A stretch of DNA of 64,000 nucleotides, from positions 1-64,000 of the forward strand of contig NZ_AXVD01000001.1 of NCBI RefSeq assembly GCF_000482385.1, given 5' to 3'. How positions within the stretch are numbered: the stretch's first letter is position 1; every line of letters begins with the position of its first letter. The DNA is from Nocardia sp. CNY236 (GTDB lineage: Bacteria > Actinomycetota > Actinomycetes > Mycobacteriales > Mycobacteriaceae). Positions 25,615-35,160 of the stretch are shown piece by piece. The notes under the pieces were generated by a model. That model saw only the letters and a list, made by a program, of their open reading frames with translations. It was not told the DNA's origin and made no database searches. The position numbers were made by a program, and so were the translations under genes.

Positions 25615-27014
25615 CGTCGACTCCCGACCCCGGCATCCGGCGCCGAGATTCGGTGGTCGTGCAACCGGCGTGGGTCGGCCTCCCGCAGCACTGCGAGCAA
25701 GACGTCGGCACCGGAGGAGGTCAACACGTCGATCAACCCACCCTCGGCCATCAGCTCCGTGGTGTCGGCAGGCGAGTCGACCACGACGACGAGCACCGGA
25801 TCGGCCGTCGGCCGCGCGGCTGCCGCACCCGTGGCACGGCAGACCGCATCGGGCATCTCGTCGGGCCACCGCGCGTTGTACAAGAACCGCGGCGCCACGT
25901 CGCCCGGCTCCGGAGCAACGAAACGGAACCCACGTCGCAGCGGATACCCGGGCTCGTCCAGCACGTACGCGGGCGAGCGCGTAGTGGTTTGGAAGCGGGT
26001 CGCCGTTCCGGTGTCGGCGAGCAATGCCGCCAACCTCAAGGGGAGGTACATCAACTCTTCGTGCCCGAGCACGATTACGGGACGGTCCGTGAAACCGGCG
26101 TCCAATCGCGTGGTCAATGCGGCGGCCGCAGCCGCCAACGCCGCTTCGAACGCAGTGGCATCGGATGCGAGCATCCCATGCCGGCCGCCTTCCGGCACCG
26201 CGGCCGGCCAGGGTAGTTCCATACGATCGAACCCACCGGGATGCCCGGCAACCGGATTGAGCCGGGGCGCAGGCAAGGCGCTGACCGCGTCGATCAACCC
26301 ATCGGGCAACGACGCCCGACCGGTAGCCAGACACACCGTGTCGATACGAACGTCGAGCGCTGCCGCGGCGGCGGCGAAACGCCTACGGTCGGCTGCGTCA
26401 CGCAAGTCGACCAACGATGCCAGGATGTAGTGAGCGCGCGGCGAGAAGGCGTGCAGCGCCCGAATCGCGTCGATCATCGTCGCACCGGTGGAGATTTCAT
26501 CGTCGACCAGCACCAACGGCAGATCGTTGACGAAGATGTCGGCCGGTGTCGGCTGTAACAGGTGCGAGGTGGCGTGCGAGTGCCCCTCCTCGAACCCGGC
26601 AAGCGTCTGCGCGTGTGGCACCTCACGTCGGGTCGAATGCAGGTAGCAGCTCGCGCCGATCCGCTCCGCGACGCAGTGGCCCAATCCGGTCGCGGTTTCC
26701 GCGAATCCGAGCACCACCGCATCCCGCCGACCGAGCGTTTCCCGCACGAGATCGCCGAGGCGTTCTCCCGCGCCGAGTACCAGGCGCGGATCGGTGGGCA
26801 GGTGCTTGCCCAGCACGGTGGACACCAACAGATGAGCTCGACGCGGATTGTTGTGCCGAATCCCCGGCTGCACGAGGGTCCGCACCGAGAAGCGATCCGA
26901 GTGCGATTCGGTCGCATCGTGGAGCGCTTCCGGGTCATGACACAGATCTATGCCAAGATTTCTTGTTGCCCAGGGTTTTTCACTGTGTTCACGCTCGGTT
27001 GCACGCTGCTTCAT
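25611..27014 (-). CDS. Phosphoribosyltransferase with TRSP domain
   Basis: A 467-residue two-part protein. The N-terminal half is a type I phosphoribosyltransferase (PRTase_2) with the PRPP loop LVLVDDEISTGAT at residues about 167-179 and the upstream VLGFAETATGLGH. The C-terminal half is the TRSP domain found after this PRTase in ter operons (FTDRPVIVLGHEELMYLPLRLAALL, PVLVVVVDSP). It would attach a ribose phosphate from PRPP to a base-like acceptor. The ATG at 27014 overlaps the stop of the lyase gene (ATGA), so expression is coupled. Confidence 0.85.
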   Translation of the reverse strand: MKQRATEREHSEKPWATRNLGIDLCHDPEALHDATESHSDRFSVRTLVQPGIRHNNPRRAHLLVSTVLGKHLPTDPRLVLGAGERLGDLVRETLGRRDAVVLGFAETATGLGHCVAERIGASCYLHSTRREVPHAQTLAGFEEGHSHATSHLLQPTPADIFVNDLPLVLVDDEISTGATMIDAIRALHAFSPRAHYILASLVDLRDAADRRRFAAAAAALDVRIDTVCLATGRASLPDGLIDAVSALPAPRLNPVAGHPGGFDRMELPWPAAVPEGGRHGMLASDATAFEAALAAAAAALTTRLDAGFTDRPVIVLGHEELMYLPLRLAALLADTGTATRFQTTTRSPAYVLDEPGYPLRRGFRFVAPEPGDVAPRFLYNARWPDEMPDAVCRATGAAAARPTADPVLVVVVDSPADTTELMAEGGLIDVLTSSGADVLLAVLREADPRRLHDHRISAPDAGVGSRR

Positions 27015-28225
27015 TCGGTAACCAATGCGGTCAGCAGATCCACGAAAGACACTCCCTTGTTCGCCACACCGAAGACACGGGCGCGCAGCAGAGTCTGCCG
27101 CGCCCAGCTGCGATGCGGCCGCATCTCGTTCATCTTGTTCCGGTAACCGGAGGCTGCTACGCCCCCGACGTCGGCCCGCAGGATATCCAATGCGTCCGAG
27201 TACTCTTCATGCGTCACGACCGACAGTGCGTGCACCGCGGCCACGTGCGATGGATGAATCACCGTCTTGCCTTGGATGCCATTGGCCCGATCCAGGGAGA
27301 TCTCGCGCAACAACCCATCCAGATCTCGACTGACGAGATACTGCCGGAACGGGACGGCGTCGGACTCGGCGAAGGGCGCGGTGCGCAACAGCGGACGGAA
27401 CATCCGCTCGTGATCGGCGAAGTACTCCCACACCGGCCCGGTGATGACGAAGCCCGTACCATCGGCGCGGCCCAGGTAGTTCACGATATCGGCGATCACG
27501 TCGGCAACCACGCGCACGTCGTAGATCGTGAGATCGCGATCACGGCGAATACCGAAGGTCGAGCACATATCGGTCGCGCCCACGCGTACCGCGAGAACCC
27601 GTTCTCGATGCGCGGCCAGCAATGCCGCGATCCGCGTCAGCTCGTGGTCCCGGGTTTCCCGGTGTACCAGCACAGGCGACTCCAGCACCGGCATCCCGTA
27701 CAACGGTCGGTTCACCCGCTGCGCGGCCGCACGCAGGGCATGCAGATACCGCGGTCCGGACACGCTGTCGAACTTCGGGAAGACGAACCCGGTCAACGCC
27801 TCGATGCCCGGGCCGACCTGGTCGAGGAGCTCGGTGATCGTATCCGCATCACGCACCCGCACGAACAACAGCGGATTGGCGTCGGGGCTCATCGCGAGCA
27901 TGTCCAACGCAGCGACGGTCTGCTGTTTGGCATACGCAACCTCGTGGTCGGCGACCGCATCCTCGAGGTCGATCACCATCGAACACACGCCGTGCAGAGC
28001 GCGCTTGCGGATCGTCGATGCGAGGTCGGTTCTGGTGGCGGGCGCGTACAACGTCGCTCCCAGTCCGATCGCGAGCGACTCTCGGTCGGAGTGGTCGTCG
28101 CCGAACGGTTCCGGCTGCTGGTGGAACAAGCGCCGCACCTCGGGACCGTGTAGCTGCCGGAAGTGGCGTAGCGGCAGTTGCTTCCGCAGGGATACCTCCT
28201 GCTGGACGGCGATGCCCGCGGTCAT
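27011..28225 (-). CDS. HpcH/HpaI aldolase/citrate lyase (CitE-like) of the ter operon
   Basis: A 404-residue TIM-barrel C-C lyase. Typical segments are LYAPATRTDLASTI, CSMVIDLEDAVADHEV (acid motif binding the metal), FVFPKFDSV, and VRVGATDMCSTFGIRRDRDLTIYDVRVVADV, with NGIQGKTVIHPSHVAAVHAL near the end. The fold cleaves or forms C-C bonds using acyl-CoA or keto-acid substrates. It sits at the start of the coupled lyase-PRTase-StiP-HAD series, 13 bp after the helical protein gene. This gene set matches the biosynthetic module described for ter stress systems. Confidence 0.88.
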   Translation of the reverse strand: MTAGIAVQQEVSLRKQLPLRHFRQLHGPEVRRLFHQQPEPFGDDHSDRESLAIGLGATLYAPATRTDLASTIRKRALHGVCSMVIDLEDAVADHEVAYAKQQTVAALDMLAMSPDANPLLFVRVRDADTITELLDQVGPGIEALTGFVFPKFDSVSGPRYLHALRAAAQRVNRPLYGMPVLESPVLVHRETRDHELTRIAALLAAHRERVLAVRVGATDMCSTFGIRRDRDLTIYDVRVVADVIADIVNYLGRADGTGFVITGPVWEYFADHERMFRPLLRTAPFAESDAVPFRQYLVSRDLDGLLREISLDRANGIQGKTVIHPSHVAAVHALSVVTHEEYSDALDILRADVGGVAASGYRNKMNEMRPHRSWARQTLLRARVFGVANKGVSFVDLLTALVTE

Positions 28226-28238
28226 CGTTGCCCCATTC

Positions 28239-29456
28239 TCATTCTCGTCGTGGTCCTGGTTGTTTTCTCATTCGATCCACTACGCCGCCGATGAACTCGG
28301 TGATCGCTTCCAGCTCCCGTACATAGGCCCAGTAGTCGGGATGTCGACCCGACAATGTCTCTCCGATCCGGTCGATGCGGGCAGCCTGTGCGTCGAGCAC
28401 CGAACCCCATTCGCCGACCAGCCCACGGCTCACGGCGAGCATTTGCGCATGCCGCAGCCGGAATCGTACGTCCTCGGCCGGTTCTTGCGAGCCGGACTCG
28501 ATCTCACGAAGTAGCGTGAGCCGCTTGGTGACAGCGACGATCTTCTGTTCGGCCTCGGTGAGGGACCGACGCGCGGATGTGGTCAGCTCGAGTGCACGCT
28601 CCGGGTTGTTCTCCGCGGCTGCCGCCAACGCCCTGTCGAGGTCCGCGTTCGCAGACTCGATGGCCTGCTGGCTTTCCCGCTCATTGTCGACCAGATCAGC
28701 CGAACTCGCAGCATTGAACTCACGCAGCAACGCGGAGAAGGCCGGCGCGATCTCGGCGGCCTTGTTCCGAACGGCGGTAATTCGAATCGTCACCGAACCG
28801 ATGGCCACGTTCGCCTCGCTGGCCCGAGATGGAGCCTGCTCCAACGCATCCCTCAATGCTGTGGTCGCCGTCTGGAGGCCACGCACCGCCGCGTGCACGC
28901 TGTCCGCCCCGGCGTCGGAACCCACCGATTCCAGCGTGACCATCGCCGCATCCACCGCGGCTGCAGCATCGTGAACCGAAGGATAGTTTACGAATGGCGA
29001 TTCGGCGGCTGGGCCGCGGACCTGCGCAGCAGCAACCTTCGCTTCCAGCATGAGCCGTGGTAGCGCACCGTGCACGGCTGCCGCCTCGTCGAGTCGAGTC
29101 CGGTGGTCACGATAGAACTCGTCCACCGCGCGGGCCGCGTCGGTCAGCTGCGCGATCGTGTCGGCGACGCGGCGCTGCCCGTGCGGAATCGAGGTGCCCT
29201 CGCGCTGTCCGGTCTCCAGTTCCTCGCTCAGTGCAAGGTAGACGCCCGCCGCGCTGTAACATCTGTCACGTATGGGTTCCCACTGCGCGCCCGTTCCCCA
29301 CTGCGGATATACCTGGTCGGCGGCATTCACCGCTGCCTCGGCCGCGCTCTGGCGTCTGTCCAGGTCGAGGAAGGCTGCAGCCAGCGCCGTGCGAGCTTGC
29401 TCGATCCACCTGCCGTTTCCCCGAGGTCGGAACCATCCACGTCTTCCACGCGCCAC
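28239..29456 (-). CDS. Alanine-rich alpha-helical protein heading the ter biosynthetic operon
   Basis: About 405 residues, almost wholly helical and rich in Ala, Glu and Arg. Coiled-coil-like stretches include ADLDRALAAAAENNPERALELTTSARRSLTEAEQKIVAV. No catalytic motif or membrane segment is visible and I do not recognise the family; it superficially resembles TelA-like or chaperone-like helical proteins. I chose GTG 29456; a TTG at 29513 is an alternative. It is the promoter-proximal gene of the minus-strand operon and is divergent from the TerD gene at 29603, so their control region (29457-29602) is shared. A structural or scaffolding role is inferred. Confidence 0.7.
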   Translation of the reverse strand: MARGRRGWFRPRGNGRWIEQARTALAAAFLDLDRRQSAAEAAVNAADQVYPQWGTGAQWEPIRDRCYSAAGVYLALSEELETGQREGTSIPHGQRRVADTIAQLTDAARAVDEFYRDHRTRLDEAAAVHGALPRLMLEAKVAAAQVRGPAAESPFVNYPSVHDAAAAVDAAMVTLESVGSDAGADSVHAAVRGLQTATTALRDALEQAPSRASEANVAIGSVTIRITAVRNKAAEIAPAFSALLREFNAASSADLVDNERESQQAIESANADLDRALAAAAENNPERALELTTSARRSLTEAEQKIVAVTKRLTLLREIESGSQEPAEDVRFRLRHAQMLAVSRGLVGEWGSVLDAQAARIDRIGETLSGRHPDYWAYVRELEAITEFIGGVVDRMRKQPGPRRE

Positions 29457-29602
29457 GCCCCGATGGTAGGAGATCCATCCTGTTCGGCGACCGCTGCGCC
29501 AGTTCCTACGCAAGTCAGCGGAAACCTACTACTGTCGTATGGCGTACCCGGCGATTCGGACATGCTGGGGACCAACAACGGACTATCGAAAGGGAACCCC
29601 GC

Positions 29603-30178
29603 ATGGGTGTCAGTTTGTCCAAAGGCGGCAATGTCTCGCTGACCAAGGCGGCGCCTAACCTGACCGCAGTTTCGGTCGGTCTCGGATGGGATGTGCGGAC
29701 GACCACCGGCACCGATTTCGACCTCGATGCCAGTGCCATCGCGACCGGCGCGGACAAGAAAGTCGTGTCCGATCAGCACTTCGTGTTCTTCAACAACCTC
29801 CGTTCACCCGAAGGAACGATCGAACACGCCGGTGACAATCTCACCGGTGAAGGTGAAGGCGACGACGAAGTGATCAATGTCGACCTGGCCAACACTCCGC
29901 CGACGATCGAGAGTGTCTTCTTCCCGGTCTCGATCTATGAGGCCGACTCTCGCTCGCAGTCGTTCGGCCAGGTCCGCAATGCGTACATTCGCGTCGTGGA
30001 CCGCAGCAGTGGCGAAGAACTGGCTCGCTACGACCTCAGCGAGGACGCATCGACCGAGACCGCCATGGTCTTCGGCGAGTTGTATCGCAACGGCCAGGAG
30101 TGGAAGTTCCGCGCGGTCGGCCAGGGGTACGCCTCCGGTTTGGCTGGCATCGCGCGTGACTACGGCGTGAACGTCTGA
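29603..30178 (+). CDS. TerD-family stress protein
   Basis: A 191-residue classical TerD protein: MGVSLSKGGNVSLTKAAPNL at the start, TDFDLDASAIATG and GDNLTGEGEGDDE calcium-binding segments, and EWKFRAVGQGYASGLAGIARDYGV at the end. TerD proteins bind Ca2+ and are associated with resistance to tellurite, phage and other stresses. ATG preceded by AAAGGGAA. Divergent from the biosynthetic operon and followed by a hairpin, then the DUF475 membrane gene. Its C-terminal domain is close to the second domain of the fusion at 18119-19528. Confidence 0.92.
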   Translation: MGVSLSKGGNVSLTKAAPNLTAVSVGLGWDVRTTTGTDFDLDASAIATGADKKVVSDQHFVFFNNLRSPEGTIEHAGDNLTGEGEGDDEVINVDLANTPPTIESVFFPVSIYEADSRSQSFGQVRNAYIRVVDRSSGEELARYDLSEDASTETAMVFGELYRNGQEWKFRAVGQGYASGLAGIARDYGVNV

Positions 30179-30200
30179 CGATCACACCGCTGTGCGCGGG

Positions 30201-30218
30201 GAGCCCGGCAGCGGGCTC
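30201..30218 (+). terminator. Short GC hairpin after terD
   Basis: GAGCCCG (30201-30207) pairs with CGGGCTC (30212-30218) across GCAG, 22 bp after the TerD stop and without a T tract. It may terminate the terD message or attenuate read-through into the DUF475 gene. Confidence 0.5.
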
Positions 30219-30337
30219 TCGGCGTATATGCTCCGGCGATCGGGCGAGTCCGGAACGTGTTGGACATCCGGCTGTTCAGCAGCCACGCTGGTGTGGAAAC
30301 CCTTGCCGACTCATTTCACTTCAGGAAAGGCCCCAGC

Positions 30338-31435
30338 GTGGTCCTGCGCATATTCGGCATGTCCCTCCTCGTCACGGCCGCCTCACTGGTCATCGCGACC
30401 CTGTACGGTGGAGCGACTGCACTCGCGCTCGTTGCGATCCTCGGCATCCTCGAGGTATCGCTCTCGTTCGACAACGCTGTGATCAACGCCACTGTCTTGG
30501 AACGAATGAGTGCGTTCTGGCAGCGGATATTCCTCACCATCGGCGTCCTGATCGCCGTTTTCGGCATGCGCCTGGTCTTCCCACTCGCCATCGTGTGGAT
30601 CACCGCCGGGTTGGACCCGGTACGAGCGTTCGATCTCGCGCTCAACCCACCCCCGAACGATGCGCTGACCTTCCCGGACGGCAGCCCGAGCTATGAGAAG
30701 CTGCTGACCGACGCGCACCCGCAGATCGCTTCGTTCGGCGGTATGTTCTTGGCGCTGTTGTTCCTCAACTTCGTCTTCGAAGACCGTGAAATCACCTGGT
30801 TGAGTTGGCTGGAGCGGCCACTGGCCAAGGCCGGCAAGCTCGACATGCTCTCGGTGGTGGTCGGTGGTACCGGCCTGATCCTCACGGCGGAATTCGTCGC
30901 CGATGACGCCCACCGTGCAACCGTTCTCGTCGGCGGACTGCTGGGCATGATCACCTATATCGCGGTCGATGGCCTCGGTTCGATGTTCCACACCGAAGCC
31001 GACACCGATGGTCCATCCGAATTGGCGAAAGCGACCGGGAAAGCAGGTTTCTTCCTGTTCCTCTACCTGGAAGTACTCGACGCGTCGTTCTCGTTCGACG
31101 GCGTGATCGGCGCATTCGCCATCACCTCCGATCCGATCATCATCGCGCTGGGTCTCGGGTTGATCGGCGCCATGTTCGTCCGGTCGATCACGGTGTACCT
31201 GGTGCGCAGGGGCACACTGTCGGAGTACATCTATCTGGAGCACGGCGCGCACTGGGCGATCGGCGCACTGGCGGTGATTCTGCTCATGTCGATCGGTGTA
31301 CACGTCGACGAGATCATCACCGGCCTGGTCGGGGTCGCCTTCATCGGGGCGGCGTTCATCACCAGCGTCCTGCGCAACCGCCGGATGGACGACAAGGAAC
31401 TCGACGACGAACGGGAACCGGCGCCGGTCGGCTGA
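30338..31435 (+). CDS. DUF475/TerC-like integral membrane protein
   Basis: A 365-residue polytopic membrane protein. Key TerC-type motifs are EVSLSFDNAVINATVL and LEVLDASFSFDGVIGAFAIT, each with an acidic residue near the SFD motif that could bind a metal. Also visible are FLNFVFEDREITWLSW and the C-terminal SIGVHVDEIITGLVGVAFIGAAFITS. TerC/Alx relatives export Mn2+ or other metals and act in the membrane with TerD proteins. GTG 30338 was chosen because AGGAAAGG lies 8 nt upstream; an upstream start at 30257 would add a non-membrane tail. Confidence 0.85.
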   Translation: MVLRIFGMSLLVTAASLVIATLYGGATALALVAILGILEVSLSFDNAVINATVLERMSAFWQRIFLTIGVLIAVFGMRLVFPLAIVWITAGLDPVRAFDLALNPPPNDALTFPDGSPSYEKLLTDAHPQIASFGGMFLALLFLNFVFEDREITWLSWLERPLAKAGKLDMLSVVVGGTGLILTAEFVADDAHRATVLVGGLLGMITYIAVDGLGSMFHTEADTDGPSELAKATGKAGFFLFLYLEVLDASFSFDGVIGAFAITSDPIIIALGLGLIGAMFVRSITVYLVRRGTLSEYIYLEHGAHWAIGALAVILLMSIGVHVDEIITGLVGVAFIGAAFITSVLRNRRMDDKELDDEREPAPVG

Positions 31436-31476
31436 CTGCAGCGAGCACGTCCTGCGATCCGGCTACGGAGGCGGTG

Positions 31477-32865
31477 TCAGGACACGGCGACCAGTTCGCG
31501 ACCGACGGACCGCGGCGGGGGAGATCTCCATGCTCGGCGCATGCGCGATGGCGCCCACAAGAACACGAAGAACAGCACGATGAGCAGAATCACCCGACCC
31601 CAGACTCCGAATTGGACGATGCTCTCCATCACATCCACCGAGACGCCGGTGCCAATGGAATAGAAGTAACGAAACACCCCGATCCCCACCGTCGCATCGG
31701 CGGCGAAATAGCTGCCGACCAGCCACCATGGCACCTCCAGCACAACGAGGAACGGCACCAACCACAAGGTGTACTGAGGGGAGTGCACCTTGTGGAACAA
31801 CAAGAATCCACACAGCATCGCACCGCTCACGCCGACCCAGGGGAAGACACCGGTCGTCGAGTATCGCCGCCAGCCCAGCCACATCGCCAGTGCGAACGCG
31901 GCGAATACCAACAGCGGCGAGGCGACCGAAACCATCTGCTGAAATGCCGGCTCGCTGTACGCTTCCGGTCCGAATATCGGCCGAACCCCCCAATACCACA
32001 GGGAATTCGTGGTGATATCGGCCTGCCGTAGCTGCTGAAAGGTGATCGACGCGCGCCAACCCGGATAGCCGATCACCGCGAACGGCAGATTCACCGCGAG
32101 CACGGTGCCCATGGCCGCGAACGCGGTCCACGCTGCGCCGGCGACGTCCATCCGGCGACCACCGTCCGGGTCACGGACGCCACCCCTGGTCAGCACGTAT
32201 ACCACCAATGGCAGTACGAAGATCCCGGGGTACAGCTTCAGACAGAACCCCAGCCCGAGCAGCACACCAGCGGCGATCGCACTGCCACGAAACGAGTGTC
32301 GAGGCGCCGCCGCCATGATGTAGATCGCGGCCACCGCCATGGCGACCACCGGGAGTTCCCAGTTGTGAAAGGCGTACAGCACCAACGGAGGACCGGCAGC
32401 CCACAGCAGGGCCGCTGTCCCGCAGAGCCGAGCCAACATCCACGCAACCATCAGCGCGAACGGCGCCAGCAACAACGCCGAGTGTCGCAGGAATTGCGCG
32501 TCGTTGTCCGCCCCGAGCGCGCCCATCCACATCAGCACCCCACTGAGCACCGGATATTCGACTGCGCCCCCGACCAGCGCGCCGTCGGTGGTGATTCCGC
32601 CAGCCACATAGGGAAAGACGTGCTCGTTGATATCCCTACCGAGCCACAGGAATTGGATGTCCGAATAGCAGACATCCGAATCCTTGACGGCATCGAACAC
32701 GGCACTACGGCCGTCCTCGCCGAACGGCGCCCCCGCGCAACGCGCCTTGTTCACATACGCCCCGGCGAGAGTGAGACCACACAGCAGCACCACCACCACG
32801 GGCAACGTCAGACGATGTCGTACCGGGCATGCGGACAGTGCGCGTGCGACGAGTCCGGTCGGCAT
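31477..32865 (-). CDS. GT87-like membrane glycosyltransferase, copy 2
   Basis: A 462-residue GT-C/GT87 mannosyltransferase-like membrane protein. It starts with a membrane helix (LPVVVVLLCGLTLAGAYV) and has AVEYPVLSGVLMWMGAL, GLGFCLKLYPGIFVLPLVVYVL and HSPQYTLWLVPFLVVLEVPW near the end. These are the same landmarks as the copy at 16343-18082. It is convergent with the DUF475 gene and lies just before rpsF. GT87 enzymes use lipid-linked mannose; the acceptor is unknown. The two copies sit on opposite strands at the two borders of the ter region. Confidence 0.85.
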   Translation of the reverse strand: MPTGLVARALSACPVRHRLTLPVVVVLLCGLTLAGAYVNKARCAGAPFGEDGRSAVFDAVKDSDVCYSDIQFLWLGRDINEHVFPYVAGGITTDGALVGGAVEYPVLSGVLMWMGALGADNDAQFLRHSALLLAPFALMVAWMLARLCGTAALLWAAGPPLVLYAFHNWELPVVAMAVAAIYIMAAAPRHSFRGSAIAAGVLLGLGFCLKLYPGIFVLPLVVYVLTRGGVRDPDGGRRMDVAGAAWTAFAAMGTVLAVNLPFAVIGYPGWRASITFQQLRQADITTNSLWYWGVRPIFGPEAYSEPAFQQMVSVASPLLVFAAFALAMWLGWRRYSTTGVFPWVGVSGAMLCGFLLFHKVHSPQYTLWLVPFLVVLEVPWWLVGSYFAADATVGIGVFRYFYSIGTGVSVDVMESIVQFGVWGRVILLIVLFFVFLWAPSRMRRAWRSPPPRSVGRELVAVS

Positions 32866-33063
32866 GCAACAACCCTAAGCGCACCGCACGGGCCGTGACG
32901 CACATCCGCGCCGATGCGCGCCGACCGTCTCGGCGACGCGGAGCGCACCGGGGGGTTTCGCCGCTCATCGCCCGTTCGGGTACTCTTGCCAGGTTGCTGA
33001 CGCAACGACCTCCTGCCACGGACCGTCCGTGGCCGTTTCCAGTCCACAGGAGGTGATTGGTCT

Positions 33064-33351
33064 ATGCGTCATTACGAAGTAATGGTCATCCTCGATCCCA
33101 GCCTGGACGAGCGCACTGTCGGTCCGTCATTGGACACCATGCTCAGCGTCGTCCGTACCGACGGCGGCAAGATCGACAAGGTCGACATCTGGGGCCGTCG
33201 CAGGCTTGCCTACGAGATCGCCAAGCGTGCCGAAGGCATCTACGCAGTGGTCGATCTGACCGCCGAGCCCGCGACCGTCAGCGAGCTCGATCGCCAGCTC
33301 GGTCTCAACGAATCGGTGCTGCGCACCAAGGTTCTGCGCCACGACAAGTAG
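33064..33351 (+). CDS. rpsF: 30S ribosomal protein S6
   Basis: A 95-residue S6 protein of the central domain of the 30S subunit: [52 protein letters not shown]. The ribosome binding site AGGAGGTGATTG is nearly fully complementary to the 16S 3' end. It opens the conserved rpsF-ssb-rpsR-rplI cluster. Confidence 0.97.
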   Translation: MRHYEVMVILDPSLDERTVGPSLDTMLSVVRTDGGKIDKVDIWGRRRLAYEIAKRAEGIYAVVDLTAEPATVSELDRQLGLNESVLRTKVLRHDK

Positions 33352-33439
33352 TCCGGCAACGCTCGTTCACGTCGGAGCCCGTGCCTAGGCTCTAGCACGA
33401 CAGCGAGACCCGAACTGCAGACCGAGCAGGAGGAATCAC

Positions 33440-33961
33440 ATGGCAGGCGACACCGTCATCACCGTCATCGGAAATCTGACGGCCGATCCGGAGCTTCGAT
33501 TCACGCCCGCGGGACAGGCGGTAGCGAATTTCACCGTAGCTTCGACCCCGCGCGTGTTCGATCGCAATGCGAACGAATGGCGCGACGGCGATGCGCTGTT
33601 CCTGCGATGCAACATCTGGCGGGAAGCGGCGGAAAACGTGGCCGAAAGCCTGACCAGAGGTTCCCGAGTCATCGTGAGCGGACGGCTCAAGCAACGCTCC
33701 TTCGAAACGCGCGAGGGCGAGAAACGCACGGTCTTCGAACTCGAGGTCGACGAAATCGGCCCGTCCCTGCGCTATGCCACGGCGAAGATCAACAAGATCA
33801 ACCGCAGCGGCGGCGGAGGTTTCGGGTCCGGCGGCTCAGGCGGCTACACCTCCTCGGGCAGCGCGGGCGCTCGGTCCGGCGCCAACGAAGATCCATGGAA
33901 CAGCGCTCCCAAGGCGGGTTCCTTCGGCGGCGGCCACATGGATGACGAACCGCCGTTCTGA
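33440..33961 (+). CDS. ssb: Single-stranded DNA-binding protein
   Basis: A 173-residue SSB. The OB-fold covers residues about 4-115 ([46 protein letters not shown]). A Gly/Ser-rich linker follows, ending in the acidic tip MDDEPPF that recruits replication and repair partners. GGAGG precedes the ATG. It is in its usual place between rpsF and rpsR. Confidence 0.97.
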   Translation: MAGDTVITVIGNLTADPELRFTPAGQAVANFTVASTPRVFDRNANEWRDGDALFLRCNIWREAAENVAESLTRGSRVIVSGRLKQRSFETREGEKRTVFELEVDEIGPSLRYATAKINKINRSGGGGFGSGGSGGYTSSGSAGARSGANEDPWNSAPKAGSFGGGHMDDEPPF

Positions 33962-34018
33962 GAACGGCCACAATGGCCCGCTCCATCCGGGCCACCGATA
34001 CCTATGGAGTAGATGACC

Positions 34019-34270
34019 ATGCCCAAAGCGCCTGCGCGCGAAAAGGTGCTCAAAAAGAAGGCTTGCTCGTTCTGCAAGGAGAGCAAGTCCGGAAATGTCA
34101 CGATCGACTACAAAGACACCGCACTACTGCGCAAGTACGTCAGCGACCGCGGAAAGATCCGCGCCCGCCGGGTCACCGGAAACTGCGTGCAGCATCAGCG
34201 CGATATCGCAGTTGCGGTCAAGAACTCGCGTGAGGTTGCCCTGCTGCCCTACGTGTCGACGGCTCGCTGA
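34019..34270 (+). CDS. rpsR: 30S ribosomal protein S18
   Basis: An 83-residue S18 with [48 protein letters not shown]. It keeps the CSFC pair and the later Cys, so it looks like the zinc-replete C+ form rather than the zinc-independent paralogue. Two ATGs occur (34013 and 34019). The second is better spaced from GGAG at 34006-34009; the first would be only 3 nt away. Confidence 0.94.
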   Translation: MPKAPAREKVLKKKACSFCKESKSGNVTIDYKDTALLRKYVSDRGKIRARRVTGNCVQHQRDIAVAVKNSREVALLPYVSTAR

Positions 34271-34287
34271 GAAAAGGAGACACGCGA

Positions 34288-34740
34288 ATGAAGCTGATTC
34301 TGACCGCTGATGTGGACAACCTCGGCGCTCCGGGCGACACCGTCGAAGTGAAGGACGGCTACGGTCGCAATTACCTACTGCCGCGGGGCTTGGCGATCGT
34401 GGCCAGCCGGGGCGCACAGAAGCAGGTCGAGGGCATTCGCAGGGCGCAGGAAGCTCGCCGAGTTCGTGACCTGGATCATGCCAACGAACTGAAGCAGGCC
34501 ATCGAGGGCCTGGAGTCGGTCGGGCTCGCGGTGAAGACCGCTGGTACGGGCAAACTGTTCGGCTCGGTGACCCAGTCGGATGTGGCAGCGGCCCTCAAGG
34601 CGGCAGGTGGCCCCATCATCGACAAGCGCAGCATCGAACTGCCGAAAGCGCATATCAAGACCACCGGCAAGCACACTGTCGCGGTGTACCTGCACCCGGA
34701 TGTGGTGGCGAAGTTCGATCTGACCGTCACGGCTGCCTGA
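34288..34740 (+). CDS. rplI: 50S ribosomal protein L9
   Basis: A 150-residue L9: the N-terminal RNA-binding domain [34 protein letters not shown], the long central helix, and the C-terminal domain ending [22 protein letters not shown] precedes the ATG. It is the last gene of the ribosomal cluster; the gap to dnaB is 666 bp. Confidence 0.97.
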   Translation: MKLILTADVDNLGAPGDTVEVKDGYGRNYLLPRGLAIVASRGAQKQVEGIRRAQEARRVRDLDHANELKQAIEGLESVGLAVKTAGTGKLFGSVTQSDVAAALKAAGGPIIDKRSIELPKAHIKTTGKHTVAVYLHPDVVAKFDLTVTAA

Positions 34741-34835
34741 GTTCGACCCGACGCCTCGGGGCGGATCGCCGCCTCGAGTGGGCCGGCTCGTAGGTATTGC
34801 ATCGAGGACGATTCCTGGCGCCGGACAGTGTTCCC

Positions 34836-34871
34836 CGATCTATTAGTAGCTAATTGTTTGCTAATAGATCG
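34836..34871. promoter_or_regulatory. AT-rich inverted repeat, operator-like
   Basis: CGATCTATTAG (34836-34846) and CTAATAGATCG (34861-34871) are perfect 11-bp arms. The spacer contains another CTAAT, so ATTAG/CTAAT half-sites occur three times. The AT content is unusual for this genome. It could be an operator or a hairpin after rplI. Confidence 0.5.
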
Positions 34872-35160
34872 AGGCGGATTGGTGGACCTGCTACGCGGCA
34901 CATCGAAAGCGCCTATCGCCCCGCCTGTGGATTACTTGCGCATCGACCTGTCCGAAATGTGAGCTGCGTCATTATCGAGACGGGAGTTGTTCACCCGACA
35001 CGCCCGGCCGTTCAACTGAACGACACGCCGAATCGGTATTAATCCACAGTTGGAGAAATCCAAAATATCGCCTCTATCTGCGTATTCAATCAATACCACT
35101 GCCATTTTCCCCAAGTTGTACACAAGGGGTGCACACGTTCGGCGGGGTTCTCTACCCAGG

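Noticed and set aside
24475-26334. Long upstream extension of the StiP-like gene to 26334
   Set aside because: The part before 25614 overlaps the PRTase gene in another frame and is Arg/Gly-rich; GTG 25614 with the GTGA overlap is the credible start.
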